Assembly (NCBI GenBank): GCA_910584725.1
Contig: CAJUBE010000019.1
Location: 1-64,000 of the forward strand
Direction of reading: 5' to 3'
Length of the DNA stretch: 64,000 nucleotides
Origin: an uncultured Lachnospiraceae bacterium
GTDB taxonomy: Bacteria > Bacillota > Clostridia > Lachnospirales > Lachnospiraceae
Shown: piece by piece, positions 9,640-18,868 of the stretch
Numbering within the stretch: the first letter of the stretch is position 1
Layout: every line of letters starts with the position of its first letter
Position numbers and translations under genes: made by a program
Notes under the pieces: model-generated
The model's input: only the letters and a program-made list of their open reading frames with translations
What the model was told of the DNA's origin: nothing
Database searches by the model: none

Positions 9640-9757
9640 CGAAAAATAGGTTGCAAATAACCGTTCTTTTTCGTCAGCCGTGGTTTCGCCGTCTTTTGCA
9701 AGGTAGCGGTCAACAAAAGCGTCCTCGATTTTGTTGTAACCGCCAACAACAGTACTC
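9640..9757 (-). pseudogene. Remnant of a small conserved protein (GGYNKIEDAFVDRYLAKDGE)
   Basis: Immediately after the membrane-protein stop on the minus strand, a different frame encodes VVGGYNKIEDAFVDRYL followed by AKDGETTADEKERL. I associate this text with small proteins found beside TetR regulators in Firmicutes. No start codon is available, because a stop lies just upstream in frame, and the usual N-terminal part is missing. It is most simply a truncated gene. Confidence 0.35.
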
Positions 9758-10129
9758 TCAATCTTTTATCCCTTTTACCAAAGAAATTAAGGAGAGCAGG
9801 ATAACAATACCAATCAATCCGATGGCAATGCCAGTTACCATTTTACCCCACACCATGCAGAAACACATTCCTACGCCCAATGCCAAAACACCAAAAACCC
9901 CGACAATCATTGTAAGAACGTCTTTGCCGGAAATCTGAATAGGCTGTTTGTGTCCCATTTTCCGCCATATGGCTATGGTAATCAGCCCAAGTATAAGACC
10001 TAAGCAGCCGAATATAATTCCCGGCTGAAATGCGTCCCATTCCGGGATAAGCGCCATGCACATTCCGAGAGCAAATAGGACACCGCTTATTGTTCCCAAA
10101 AGCATTGTGACAAAACTGCTTTTTTTCAC
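9758..10129 (-). CDS. Small multi-pass membrane protein
   Basis: A 123-aa protein with about four hydrophobic segments (about 5-27, 34-53, 69-87, 92-115) and few charged residues apart from the central RKMGHKQP loop. The start is a GTG at 10129 with a strong GGAGG nine bases upstream (minus strand). It is divergent from the broken TetR gene at 10187, an arrangement typical of a regulator and its target membrane gene. The function is unknown. Confidence 0.6.
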   Translation of the reverse strand: MKKSSFVTMLLGTISGVLFALGMCMALIPEWDAFQPGIIFGCLGLILGLITIAIWRKMGHKQPIQISGKDVLTMIVGVFGVLALGVGMCFCMVWGKMVTGIAIGLIGIVILLSLISLVKGIKD

Positions 10130-10186
10130 TGGAAATCACCTCCTCTTTTTAAACCAACAGTTGTTTGCTTATTGTAAGAATAGTAT

Positions 10187-10695
10187 ATTGAGCAGGTCTT
10201 GATAGAATTTCTTCAAACAGAGGAATTAAGCCAAATCAGTGTGTCTGAAATATGCAAAAAGGCAGACTTGAACCGCAGTACCTTTTACGCTAATTATGTC
10301 GATATATTTGAAGTGGCGGACACGATTAGGGAAAAACTGGAAGCAGAAGTTTCAGAACTGTATAAAGGCGAGATAACAGAAGGATTTAACTCAAATAATT
10401 ATCTGTTGCTATTTCAGCACATAAAGGAAATCAAATTTTTTATCGCACCTATTTCAAACTGGGGTATGATGAAAAATACAAAATTTGGCAGTATGACTAT
10501 GAACTTGCTCAAAAACATTTTGGAGATCGTTTTATTGAGTATCATATGGAATTTTTCAAAAGTGGTCTGACAAGAATTATCAAAATATGGCTGCAAAATG
10601 GCTGTAAAGAAACGCCCGAAGAAATGTTTGAAATCATAAAAAGTGAGTACCGGGGGCGGTTGCAATGCCCTGTTTTTATGGTAAATGGAGAATGA
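10187..10695 (+). pseudogene. TetR-family regulator, frameshifted and 5'-truncated
   Basis: The helix-turn-helix is clear (SQISVSEICKKADLNRSTFY) but the first dozen or so residues are missing, with an in-frame stop at 10181. The frame breaks in a run of six Ts at 10436-10441. After it the family-like text continues in another frame (YRTYFKLGYDEKYKIWQYDY ... HFGDRFIEYHMEFFKSGL) to a stop at 10693-10695. Seven Ts would restore the frame. It would have controlled the divergent membrane gene. Either a recent inactivation or a sequencing error in the homopolymer. Confidence 0.75.
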
Positions 10696-10707
10696 AGGTG
10701 ATATAAT
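10656..10707 (+). repeat. Duplicated segment copy A (TetR 3' end plus TATAAT box)
   Basis: The sequence from GCGGTTGCAATG to the TATAAT box at 10702-10707 has a diverged counterpart at 12589-12645. It spans the last codons of the broken TetR gene and the promoter of the PNPOx-like gene. Confidence 0.5.
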
Positions 10708-10741
10708 CAAATCGGCATATATGAAATTGTGGAGATAATTT

Positions 10742-11158
10742 ATGAGCAAATGGAATCGGGAAGCTGAAAAAATAATGATGGAGCGTTTTGGAAGAGATAC
10801 GGTCATAGCGTTATCGACCGTAAAAGATGATATGCCATATGTGCGATATGTAAATGCTTATTATGAGAATGGCGCATTTTATATTATTACATATGCTCTT
10901 TCAAATAAAATGAAACATATTGAAAATAATTCTACTGTTGCAATTGCTGGTGATTGGTTTACAGCGCATGGAAAAGGTGTCAATCTGGGTTATTTTGGGA
11001 AAAAAGAAAATGCTGTAATAGCTGATAAATTGAAAAAAGTTTTTTCAGAATGGATTGATAACGGACATAATAACTTTGATGATGAAAATACTATCATTTT
11101 ATGTGTGGAATTAATAGATGGACTGTTATATTCACATGGAACAAAGTATGAATTTTAG
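10742..11158 (+). CDS. Pyridoxamine 5'-phosphate oxidase-like flavin-binding protein
   Basis: A 138-aa protein of the split-barrel PNPOx-like superfamily. It has a strand pattern TVIALSTVKDDMPYVRYVNAY, then GAFYIITYALSNKMKHIENNS, and a GxWF-type segment (GDWFTAHGKGVNLG). These proteins bind FMN or related cofactors. The substrate is unknown. ATG 10742 is preceded by GGAGA. A TATAAT box at 10702-10707 lies in a segment partly repeated at 12589-12645. Confidence 0.7.
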   Translation: MSKWNREAEKIMMERFGRDTVIALSTVKDDMPYVRYVNAYYENGAFYIITYALSNKMKHIENNSTVAIAGDWFTAHGKGVNLGYFGKKENAVIADKLKKVFSEWIDNGHNNFDDENTIILCVELIDGLLYSHGTKYEF

Positions 11159-11188
11159 ACTGCAAATGGAAAGTCAGAGAAAGAGAAA

Positions 11189-11713
11189 ATGAATATTGAA
11201 CTTGTAAGAGCAATTGACGAATACAAGGAACAGTTATTTGAAATGCTGACAGAATGGAAGAACGATATCATAGTAAATCACACCGATATGTCTCCATGGA
11301 AAATATGGGCAAATGATTTTCACGATTTTGATAATTATCTAAAAACTCTTGATACAAAGGAAGAAACGAAAGATGGTTGGGTTCCTGATACAACTTTATT
11401 TTGTTTCGATAGAGATAGAAACATTTTTGTAGGGGCTGTTAACATTCGCCACTATTTAAATGATAAACTGTTGAAAACCGGTGGTCATATAGGCGACGGC
11501 GTTAGACCAAGTGAAAGAAAAAAAGGTTATGCGACTGCAATGATTGGTTTGGCATTAGACGAGTGTAAAAGGCTTGGGATTAATAAAGTTTTGATATGTT
11601 GTGACAAAGATAACATTGGTTCAGCAAAATCAATTATTAATAATGGTGGAATATTAGAAAATGAAGTTGAAGAAAACAGACATATTGAGCAGCGCTATTG
11701 GATTCAGTTATAA
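11189..11713 (+). CDS. GNAT N-acetyltransferase
   Basis: A 174-aa GNAT protein. The hallmark acetyl-CoA loop reads IGDGVRPSERKKGYATAMI at about 103-121, where RKKGYAT fits the R/QxxGxA pattern. Upstream is a GAVNIRHYLND strand. It resembles predicted acetyltransferases that carry the NIRHxLN motif. It starts 30 bp after the PNPOx-like gene on the same strand, so the two may share a transcript. The substrate is unknown. Confidence 0.75.
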   Translation: MNIELVRAIDEYKEQLFEMLTEWKNDIIVNHTDMSPWKIWANDFHDFDNYLKTLDTKEETKDGWVPDTTLFCFDRDRNIFVGAVNIRHYLNDKLLKTGGHIGDGVRPSERKKGYATAMIGLALDECKRLGINKVLICCDKDNIGSAKSIINNGGILENEVEENRHIEQRYWIQL

Positions 11714-11752
11714 TATAGATGGTGAATAGATTATTATATATGGAGCAACGCG

Positions 11753-12391
11753 ATGGTAAAAATACAGCGTATAAAGTGTGGTAATGGGAATTGCTATATT
11801 ATTGAGGAAAAAGGGAATGCGGTTCTTGTGGATACTGCAAGACCGAAATATCGCGATAAGGTTTTATTAGCTTGCCGCAAAGTGAATATTCGATTAATTA
11901 TTTTGACGCACACGCATATGGATCATTGTCAAAATGCAGCCTTTATTTCTAAAGAACTGAATGTTCCTATTGCCATTTGTAGGGCGGATGAAGAACTGAT
12001 TAAAAATAATATGCTACAGACGCTATATGCAAGAACGCTGACGGGAAAATTGGTGCTATTTTTTTCGGAAAAATCATTTTATCACGATAAGATACCAGAA
12101 TTTACACCTAAAATATACTTACAAGATGGAGATACATTGGAGGATTTTGGAATAAGTGCAAAAATTATAGGTTTACCGGGACATACCAATGGTTCAATCG
12201 GAATTGATTTTGGTAAAGAAGGAATATTTGTGGGAGATGCTTTGATGAATATGTTTTATCCCACGGTTTCCATGCTTTATCATAACCATGAGCAAATGTT
12301 AGAAAGTGCAAGAAAAATTGGTGAGTTGGGAGAAAGAATTGTTTATTTTGGACATGGAAAGCCAAAGAGGAACCGTATGTGGGTAAAATGA
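11753..12391 (+). CDS. Metallo-beta-lactamase-fold hydrolase
   Basis: A 212-aa MBL-fold protein. The zinc motif HxHxDH is THTHMDHC (H53, H55, D57, H58), with later ligands in GLPGHTNGS, FVGDALM and YFGHGKP. This set is complete for a binuclear glyoxalase II-like hydrolase. Nothing indicates true beta-lactamase activity. GGAG precedes ATG 11753. It lies in the AT-rich accessory stretch with two acetyltransferases. Confidence 0.82.
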   Translation: MVKIQRIKCGNGNCYIIEEKGNAVLVDTARPKYRDKVLLACRKVNIRLIILTHTHMDHCQNAAFISKELNVPIAICRADEELIKNNMLQTLYARTLTGKLVLFFSEKSFYHDKIPEFTPKIYLQDGDTLEDFGISAKIIGLPGHTNGSIGIDFGKEGIFVGDALMNMFYPTVSMLYHNHEQMLESARKIGELGERIVYFGHGKPKRNRMWVK

Positions 12392-12423
12392 GTATAATGT
12401 ACAGTCTGTCAAATGCCTTTTAA

Positions 12424-12545
12424 CATACTGCAGAGTGCTTGAAAAAGCGGGATTTCAGTATGAGGGTACATTGAGAAGCAATGCCGTAAAAAATGGTAAG
12501 GTTATCAACATGAAGATGTATTCTCTGCTGGAAACAGAAATGTAA
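12424..12545 (+). pseudogene. Acetyltransferase C-terminal fragment (second copy of the 9099-9611 gene)
   Basis: The frame reads CRVLEKAGFQYEGTLRSNAV, then KNGKVINMKMYSLLETEM and stop. This closely matches the last 40 or so residues of the acetyltransferase at 9099-9611, with scattered substitutions. The upstream three quarters of the gene are absent, so it is a remnant, probably of a diverged duplicate lost by deletion. Confidence 0.8.
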
Positions 12546-12588
12546 TAAATGCGTGGCAGCATTTGGTCAAGTGAAAATATGGGGCGTG

Positions 12589-12645
12589 GCGGTTGCCATG
12601 TCCTATCATATTTTTATGGGAAATGGAAATTGGAAGTGGTATAAT
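12589..12645 (+). repeat. Duplicated segment copy B (promoter of the serine hydrolase)
   Basis: GCGGTTGCCATG through the TATAAT box at 12640-12645 resembles 10656-10707. Together with the acetyltransferase fragment at 12424-12545, it indicates that the stretch from acetyltransferase to TetR once existed twice. The rest of 12392-12683 holds no gene. Confidence 0.5.
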
Positions 12646-12683
12646 CGCATTATTAATTTCAGAGAACTTGGAGGAGACCAGCT

Positions 12684-13958
12684 ATGACAGGTATTCAAAA
12701 AGGATTGAAAAGCTATATTACCGCAGAAATGGACGATTGGGATTTTTCCGGCGTTGTAAGAATTATACAGAATGGAAAGATTTTATTTGAAACTTGTCGC
12801 GGATATTCCAATATCGAATTTGGTATTAAAAATACAATGGAAACAAAATTTACGGTTGCCTCTGTTGCCAAACAGTTTACAGCGTTTGCGATTATGATTT
12901 TACATGACAAAGGGCTGTTGCAGCTTGATGAAAAAGCAAATCGGTATCTGCCCCCAGACATGCAGCTTCCTTCGGAAATAACCGTTCATCAACTTTTATC
13001 GCATACATCGGGACTGCATAATAATTATAATTTTGAGGATGATTTTTATGTGGGTGAGGACAGAAAACCTTACGATAAGGAACAGTTTTTTAGAGACTGG
13101 ATTATTAGGGAGCCGGTCAAGAAGCCGGGGAAAGAATTTGAATATAATAATTCCAACTATAATTTGCTTGCATGGATGATTGAATATGTTTCGGGGCAGA
13201 CCTACAATGAATTTCTGCGGGAAAACATTTTTGCGAAGATAGGGATGAACAATACCCTGTTTGATAATGGTCAGGAAATTATTCCAAACAAAGCAGACAA
13301 TTATATGTATGATTACGGAAAGCTGGTCAGAGTGCCTTATACAAATAATTTATATAGTATTGGCGCAGGCGCGTTGGTTACGAATTGTGACGACTTGCAA
13401 AAGTGGTATGAGTGTCTTAAAAACAGGAAAATTTTATCAGAATATGCCTATGGGATTTATCTGTCAGAAAATAAAAACAACTATTGTTATGGGCTGGAAC
13501 GATATGAGGAAGACGGAACGATTAAGTTTGCTCATGGCGGAGATATGCCGGGTGTATCTGCCTATATCCAATACTATTTTGAGGAAGATATTTGCATTAT
13601 CGTTATAGCGAACACAGAATCCTTAGATCAATATCGTTTCGGGAATGGCATTGCTGCAATCCTGCATAATAAGCAGGCACCTGTTTCATACAGACCGGAG
13701 GAAATTTTTCTGCCGCCGGAAGAACTTGAGAAATATACGGGAACCTATCTTCCCGGTAAGATACATATGGAGCAAAAAAACGGAAAACTGTATTTGGTTC
13801 GTGTGAATCAGAATATTCATATTGAATTGTACTGTGTGGGCAAAGACAGTTTCAAAAGGCGATGGGAAGAACAGCAAACAGTCCACAAGTTGATTTCCGA
13901 GGGTGATAGGAAGCCTTCGGTGTGGGGATATGAGCTGATAAATAAGCAATTTGTATGA
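12684..13958 (+). CDS. Serine hydrolase, class C beta-lactamase/AmpH-like family
   Basis: A 424-aa protein of the penicillin-binding/serine hydrolase superfamily. The SxxK motif is S60-V-A-K63, the YxN motif Y154-N-N156, and the KTG-equivalent is HGG at 284-286. No signal peptide is evident, so it may be cytoplasmic or non-classically exported. The C-terminal 90 or so residues (from about LEKYTGTYLPGK) match the extra beta domain common in such hydrolases. It could be a peptidase or esterase; beta-lactam resistance should not be assumed. GGAGG lies 8 bases before ATG 12684. Confidence 0.82.
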   Translation: MTGIQKGLKSYITAEMDDWDFSGVVRIIQNGKILFETCRGYSNIEFGIKNTMETKFTVASVAKQFTAFAIMILHDKGLLQLDEKANRYLPPDMQLPSEITVHQLLSHTSGLHNNYNFEDDFYVGEDRKPYDKEQFFRDWIIREPVKKPGKEFEYNNSNYNLLAWMIEYVSGQTYNEFLRENIFAKIGMNNTLFDNGQEIIPNKADNYMYDYGKLVRVPYTNNLYSIGAGALVTNCDDLQKWYECLKNRKILSEYAYGIYLSENKNNYCYGLERYEEDGTIKFAHGGDMPGVSAYIQYYFEEDICIIVIANTESLDQYRFGNGIAAILHNKQAPVSYRPEEIFLPPEELEKYTGTYLPGKIHMEQKNGKLYLVRVNQNIHIELYCVGKDSFKRRWEEQQTVHKLISEGDRKPSVWGYELINKQFV

Positions 13959-14112
13959 TGTTTGATGCCCCGTTGCTTGCGGCGGGGGTGTTGACTATGG
14001 GGATTGGGGCGTATGGTTATAAAAAAGTAAATTATGGAAAATTGGATGTTTCTGTGGTAATATGTAGAAGCAAAGATAAAACCGAATAAGAAGCTTGGAA
14101 GGAAAACAACCA
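13959..14112. other. Intergenic boundary between the AT-rich block and the repair block
   Basis: It contains a small GC-rich inverted repeat (CCCCG...CGGGG, about 13968-13987) without a clear U-run, then a TTGACT at about 13991 that may belong to a promoter for the Nudix gene. Base composition changes visibly here, from AT-rich on the left to richer in GC on the right. Confidence 0.4.
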
Positions 14113-14514
14113 ATGAAATCCATTCGCGTAGTTGCAGCCATAATATGTGATGACATGGAAAACCCCGCCAGAATCTTTGCCACAGCCAGAGGCTACGGCG
14201 AGTTCAAGGGGAAATGGGAGTTTCCGGGCGGAAAGATTGAGACCGGAGAAACGCCGCAGGAGGCTTTGCACAGAGAGATCCGGGAAGAACTTGATACGGA
14301 AATCACAGTGGGAGAACGAATCACCACCGTAGAATATGACTATCCTGCGTTTCATCTGTCTATGGACTGTTTTTGGGCGCAGGTGAAGGCAGGGGAGCTG
14401 GTGCTCAAGGAGGCGCAGGAAGCCAGATGGCTTACAGTAGATACATTATATGATGTAGAGTGGCTTCCGGCGGATCTGGGACTGATAGAGATCATAAAAA
14501 GGACGATGAGTTGA
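14113..14514 (+). CDS. MutT-like Nudix hydrolase (8-oxo-dGTP diphosphatase type)
   Basis: A 133-aa Nudix protein. The Nudix box runs GGKIETGETPQEALHREIRE plus EL (about 38-59), with the REIREEL metal-binding helix intact. Upstream GEFKGKWEFPGG and downstream EARWLTVD match MutT/NudG-type enzymes that clean oxidised dNTPs. I chose ATG 14113 with AAGGA nine bases upstream; a TTG at 14095 is in frame but weaker. It stands directly before sbcD, consistent with a DNA-maintenance operon. Confidence 0.85.
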   Translation: MKSIRVVAAIICDDMENPARIFATARGYGEFKGKWEFPGGKIETGETPQEALHREIREELDTEITVGERITTVEYDYPAFHLSMDCFWAQVKAGELVLKEAQEARWLTVDTLYDVEWLPADLGLIEIIKRTMS

Positions 14515-14541
14515 TGAAATAGTCCTGAAGAAAGGGGAAGT

Positions 14542-15699
14542 ATGAAATTTCTGCATTTAGGAGATTTGCATTTAGGGAAAACCCTGTTTGATTTTGATTT
14601 GGTCGAGGATCAGAGGTATATCCTCGATCAGATTCTTTGTATCGCAGAGAAAGAATCCGTAGACGGCGTGCTGATTGCCGGGGATGTGTATGATAAATCC
14701 GTTCCAAGCGAGGCGGCGACGAAGCTTTTGGATTATTTCCTGATGAAATTGGCGCAAAAGAAAATAAAGGTATTTATGGTGAGCGGAAACCATGATTCGG
14801 ACGATCGCCTGAATTACGGAAGTACGCTGTTTGCATCTAATCAGATATTCATATCTGCCGTCTTTGACGGTACGCTTCACAGGCAGAGCTTTACAGAAGG
14901 GGACACAAAAGTCGATATATACATGCTTCCGTTTGTAAAAGCTTCTCAAGTAAGACATTATTTCCCGGATGAAAAGATAGAAAGTTATGATGATGCGGTT
15001 CAAACCATTATCAGAAACACTGACATAAACAGGAGCAATAAGAATATTCTGGTGGCGCATCAGTTTGTTTCCGGGAAGGGAGAGGATCCTGCGCTTGCAG
15101 GGTCGGAAAGTGTTGGCACATTGAGCGTAGGTTCGGTTGAAAAAATCGGATATGACTGTTTCGATGATTTTGATTATGTGGCATTGGGGCATATCCACTC
15201 GCCGCAGAAGGTTGGAAGAGAAGAGATCCGATATGCCGGTTCGCCGCTCAAATACTCACTTAGCGAAGCGAATAATGAGAAGTCGGTTTCTCTGATTACA
15301 GTATCAGCACAGGAGAGGGTTAAGATTGAGCTTGTACTCTTAAAGCCGATGAGAAATGTAAGGCACGTTAAGGGGACGCTGAAAGAGCTTTTGGATAAAA
15401 AGAATGTAAAAGCGCCGGAGGATTTTATTTATGCAACATTGACGGATGAGGATATCATCAATGATGCTATGGGAATATTCCAGCAGATCTATCCGAATAC
15501 GGTCCGAATTGACTATGACAATTCGCATACGAGAGAGATCGAACAGGTGGATATCAGCAAACTTGCCGAAAATAAATCATTCCCGGAATTGATTGGAGAT
15601 TTTTACAGGCTGATGTATGGCTGTGAGATCACGGAAGAAGAAATGGATGTTATGAGGACAGCGGCACGGGAAGCGGGGGTTATCAATGAAGCCGGTTAA
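14542..15699 (+). CDS. sbcD: Exonuclease subunit SbcD
   Basis: A 385-aa Mre11-type phosphoesterase. Metal-binding motifs are in order: GDLHLGK (D8, H10), GDVYDKS (about 47-53), GNHD (about 82-85), and ALGHIHSPQ (about 215-223). With SbcC it forms the nuclease that opens hairpins and processes DNA ends and protein-blocked breaks. GAAAGGGG precedes ATG 14542. Its 3' end overlaps sbcC by 14 bp, which is normal for this pair. Confidence 0.95.
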   Translation: MKFLHLGDLHLGKTLFDFDLVEDQRYILDQILCIAEKESVDGVLIAGDVYDKSVPSEAATKLLDYFLMKLAQKKIKVFMVSGNHDSDDRLNYGSTLFASNQIFISAVFDGTLHRQSFTEGDTKVDIYMLPFVKASQVRHYFPDEKIESYDDAVQTIIRNTDINRSNKNILVAHQFVSGKGEDPALAGSESVGTLSVGSVEKIGYDCFDDFDYVALGHIHSPQKVGREEIRYAGSPLKYSLSEANNEKSVSLITVSAQERVKIELVLLKPMRNVRHVKGTLKELLDKKNVKAPEDFIYATLTDEDIINDAMGIFQQIYPNTVRIDYDNSHTREIEQVDISKLAENKSFPELIGDFYRLMYGCEITEEEMDVMRTAAREAGVINEAG

Positions 15700-18600
15700 A
15701 CTGATCATAAGCGCAATAGGTCCCTATGCGGGGGAGTTACCGCCAATAGAGTTTGGCGCCTTTGAAGAGAAGGGACTGTTTTTGATAGCCGGGGATACCG
15801 GCGCGGGAAAGACGACGATATTTGACGCGATCTGTTTTGCGTTATATGGAACGACCAGCGGTACATACAGGGACACGAAAAACTTGAGAAGCGAATACGC
15901 GAAGGATTCCGCGAAGAGCTATGTGGACTTTTATTTTACGCATCAGGGGCGCGAATTTCATGTCTGGCGGCAGCCTTCTTATGAGAGGCAGAAACAGCGC
16001 GGCTTTGGCGTGATCACGGAGAAGGAAAAAGCGATTCTCTATGAGGAGGGACAGGCACCGATAGAGGGTCTGACGCAGGTTAACCATGCGGTAAAGGAAC
16101 TTCTGCACATCGACGAGAAGCAGTTTAAACAGATTGTGATGATTGCGCAGGGGGAGTTCTGGGATTTATTAAATGCGAAAACGGATCAGAGAACGGAGAT
16201 ACTGCGCACGATCTTTCTGACGAGCGGTTATAAAAATATAGAATACAAGCTGAAAGACCGGATGGACGCGAGCTGCAAGGTTAAATCGGAGACTGAGAAC
16301 AGTATAATTCAGCATTTTCAGGACGTGGCGGCAAATGAGGAGGACGAGCTTTTCGACGAACTGGAAGAGTTAAAGGGCAGAGCCGGACGCTCGGGAAGCG
16401 CATGGAATCTGGATGAAATCTTAGATTTGCTGGAACGTCTGATTTTGTCAGACAAAGAACGATTAAAGCGCATGAAAGAGGAGCTGAAAAAGGCAGAGGC
16501 GGCGCTGGAGAAGAACAGGGAGGAGCTTGCGCTTGCGAAAACCAATAACGGTTTCATCGAGAAAAGGGATAAACTGGAAAAAGAGAAAGCGGAGCTTGCA
16601 GGCAGAAAGGCAAAAATTGACGAGACCAGTCTGCTTTTAGACAGACAAAAGAAAGCCACCCGCCATGTACATCCGTCTTATGCCGCGTGGACGAAAAAGT
16701 GCGAAGAGGTATCTTTGACCCAGAAACAGATTCAAAAAGCGGAATCCGATCTGGAGAAGGCTCTGGCATCTGCAAAGCAGGCGCAGGGCGCACTTGACGA
16801 CGCCAAAAAGCGGGAGCCGGAGGCGGACAAATGCAAGCAGACGATCAGCAGGATCGACGATGATCAGCAGAAATATCAGCAGAAAGAGGAGCTTGTAGGA
16901 AAGCGCAAAGAACTGGAACAACTGGATAAAAAGAGCGGCGCGGAAGAGATTGCTCTGCAGGCGCAAGAGAAATCTTTGAAGGAGAAGATACAGGCGCTTA
17001 GGGAAACCGTCAAAGAACTGAAAGATAAGCCGACTGAGCTGACAGGGGCAAAAAACGAGAGTGAAAAGCTGGCGGGGCTTCTGGCGGATTTCGATGCGGT
17101 CATAGACGACCAGATCCCGAAAAGGGAAAAAAGGAAGAAGGAGCTTTCCAAAAAGCAGAAAGCGTTCTTAGAGGCGCGCGGCAAATACGAAGAGGCGGGC
17201 GGCAGAAGGGAAGAGGCAGAGCGTATGCTCGAAGACAGCCGGGCGGGTATTCTGGCGAAAAAACTGGTAGAAGGGGAGAAATGCCCGGTGTGTGGGTCCG
17301 TGCATCACCCGGAACCCGCCGGGCTGAAAGAGACTTCCATTTCGGAAGACGAGTTCAAACAATTGCAGGAAGAAGAGTCTGCGCTTCAAGAGAAAAAGAA
17401 TACGGCGAATACGGAAGCGGAGAAAGCAAAGACTTTGTTGGAGGGATGCGAGGAACAGCTCAGGATAACGATATTGGACTGTCTGGAAAACCCGCTTCTG
17501 GGCATGAATATGACAGGTGTGTCACTTGAAGAGCTGATCAAGGCTGTAAGGGAGGTAAAGACGCAGGTCGTGACCATGTCGGAAGAAAATCATAAGAAGT
17601 GTATCTCTCTTGAGAAGGATTGTACGACGCTCAAGAAAGCGGAGAAAGATCTCGAAACCGCACAGGGGGATGAGACGGAAAAACTCCAGTCGGAAAAAGA
17701 GAAACTGTACGAAAACAGGCAGAGGGTGAGCCGGCAGCTGGCGGAAACAAAGGCAGTATTAGAGACCCTTGAAAATTTGAGCTTCCCGGATTGGGAAACG
17801 GCAAAAAGAGAGCGAGAACAGGCGGAGAGGAAGAAAGACAGCATATTAAATGAGATTGCGAAAGCGGAGGAGGAAAAGAAAAAAGCCGATAACCATGCTG
17901 CCGCAGTCACATCCGAGATAAAAACATGGAAGGGCAGTCTGGAACAGCAGGAAAAGGATGAAGCGGACTTTAGGACGAAGCTGGATCAGGAAATCGGCGC
18001 AAACGAATTTTCTTCTGTAGAGGAGATGTTGACATACGTTGTGAAGGAAGAAGAGATTGCATCGTCGGATAAGGTGATTGCCGAATATCATCAGGCTGTT
18101 GCGACGAATGAAAAACAGCTTTCAGATGCCGGAGCGGATGCAGAAGGAAAAGAGATGATAGATATCGAAGGATTAAAGGCTGTATGCGGCGGGCAGAGTG
18201 CAGAAGTAGATTTAACCAGGAAGAAATGTAACAATAACGAAAACAGGATAGCCGCGAATGAAGAGAAGCAAAAGAAGATTCTTGACAGGAGAGGAGAACT
18301 GGAAGAGGCGCAGAAAGAGAATGCGATCTGTCAGCGGCTTTACAATCTGGTCAAAGGCACGACCGGAAACGGGAAAATTACGCTGGAACAGTACATACAG
18401 GCGGCGGGATTTGACGGGATTATCGCCGCCGCAAACAGGCGTCTGCTGCCGATGAGTGACGGGCAGTATGAGCTGTACCGGCAGGAAGATTCTCTTGGCA
18501 GGCGGAGCAATAATTTCCTTGACCTTGAAGTGTTAGATAACTATACGGGACACAGAAGGCCTGTGGGAAATCTTTCCGGGGGAGAGAGCTTCAAGGCTTC

Positions 18601-18868
18601 GCTGAGTCTCGCCCTGGGGCTGTCGGATACCGTGTCGTCTAACCTTGGCGGCATACAGATGGACGCGCTCTTTGTGGATGAAGGCTTTGGAACGTTAGAC
18701 CGGAAATCCATAGACATCGCGATGGAAATTCTGGTGAACTTGACAGGAAGCAACAAGCTGGTGGGTATCATCAGCCACAGGGAGGAGCTTATGGAGAATA
18801 TTCCACAGCAGATTAAGGTCAGAAAGACGAAAGACGGGAGTCAGTTTACCGTTGAGCGTGGAATATAG
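15686..18868 (+). CDS. sbcC: Exonuclease subunit SbcC (Rad50-like ATPase)
   Basis: A 1060-aa Rad50-like protein. Walker A GDTGAGKTT is at about 36-44, long coiled coils fill about 190-500 and 560-900, and the zinc hook CPVC (C533, C536) lies at their apex. The ABC signature LSGGESFKASLSL is at about 963 and Walker B ALFVDEGFGTLD at about 994. All elements are intact. It overlaps sbcD. The TAG stop forms the first bases of a structured repeat element (18868-19010). Confidence 0.96.
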   Translation: MKPVKLIISAIGPYAGELPPIEFGAFEEKGLFLIAGDTGAGKTTIFDAICFALYGTTSGTYRDTKNLRSEYAKDSAKSYVDFYFTHQGREFHVWRQPSYERQKQRGFGVITEKEKAILYEEGQAPIEGLTQVNHAVKELLHIDEKQFKQIVMIAQGEFWDLLNAKTDQRTEILRTIFLTSGYKNIEYKLKDRMDASCKVKSETENSIIQHFQDVAANEEDELFDELEELKGRAGRSGSAWNLDEILDLLERLILSDKERLKRMKEELKKAEAALEKNREELALAKTNNGFIEKRDKLEKEKAELAGRKAKIDETSLLLDRQKKATRHVHPSYAAWTKKCEEVSLTQKQIQKAESDLEKALASAKQAQGALDDAKKREPEADKCKQTISRIDDDQQKYQQKEELVGKRKELEQLDKKSGAEEIALQAQEKSLKEKIQALRETVKELKDKPTELTGAKNESEKLAGLLADFDAVIDDQIPKREKRKKELSKKQKAFLEARGKYEEAGGRREEAERMLEDSRAGILAKKLVEGEKCPVCGSVHHPEPAGLKETSISEDEFKQLQEEESALQEKKNTANTEAEKAKTLLEGCEEQLRITILDCLENPLLGMNMTGVSLEELIKAVREVKTQVVTMSEENHKKCISLEKDCTTLKKAEKDLETAQGDETEKLQSEKEKLYENRQRVSRQLAETKAVLETLENLSFPDWETAKREREQAERKKDSILNEIAKAEEEKKKADNHAAAVTSEIKTWKGSLEQQEKDEADFRTKLDQEIGANEFSSVEEMLTYVVKEEEIASSDKVIAEYHQAVATNEKQLSDAGADAEGKEMIDIEGLKAVCGGQSAEVDLTRKKCNNNENRIAANEEKQKKILDRRGELEEAQKENAICQRLYNLVKGTTGNGKITLEQYIQAAGFDGIIAAANRRLLPMSDGQYELYRQEDSLGRRSNNFLDLEVLDNYTGHRRPVGNLSGGESFKASLSLALGLSDTVSSNLGGIQMDALFVDEGFGTLDRKSIDIAMEILVNLTGSNKLVGIISHREELMENIPQQIKVRKTKDGSQFTVERGI

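Noticed and set aside
9630..9938. Plus-strand 102-aa frame
   Set aside because: It opposes the membrane protein and small remnant, and has unlikely composition and no ribosome site.
16318..16659. Ser/Ala/Phe-rich open frames opposite sbcC and other coiled-coil genes
   Set aside because: They are antisense shadows of Glu/Lys-rich coding sequence, with no ribosome sites or family text.
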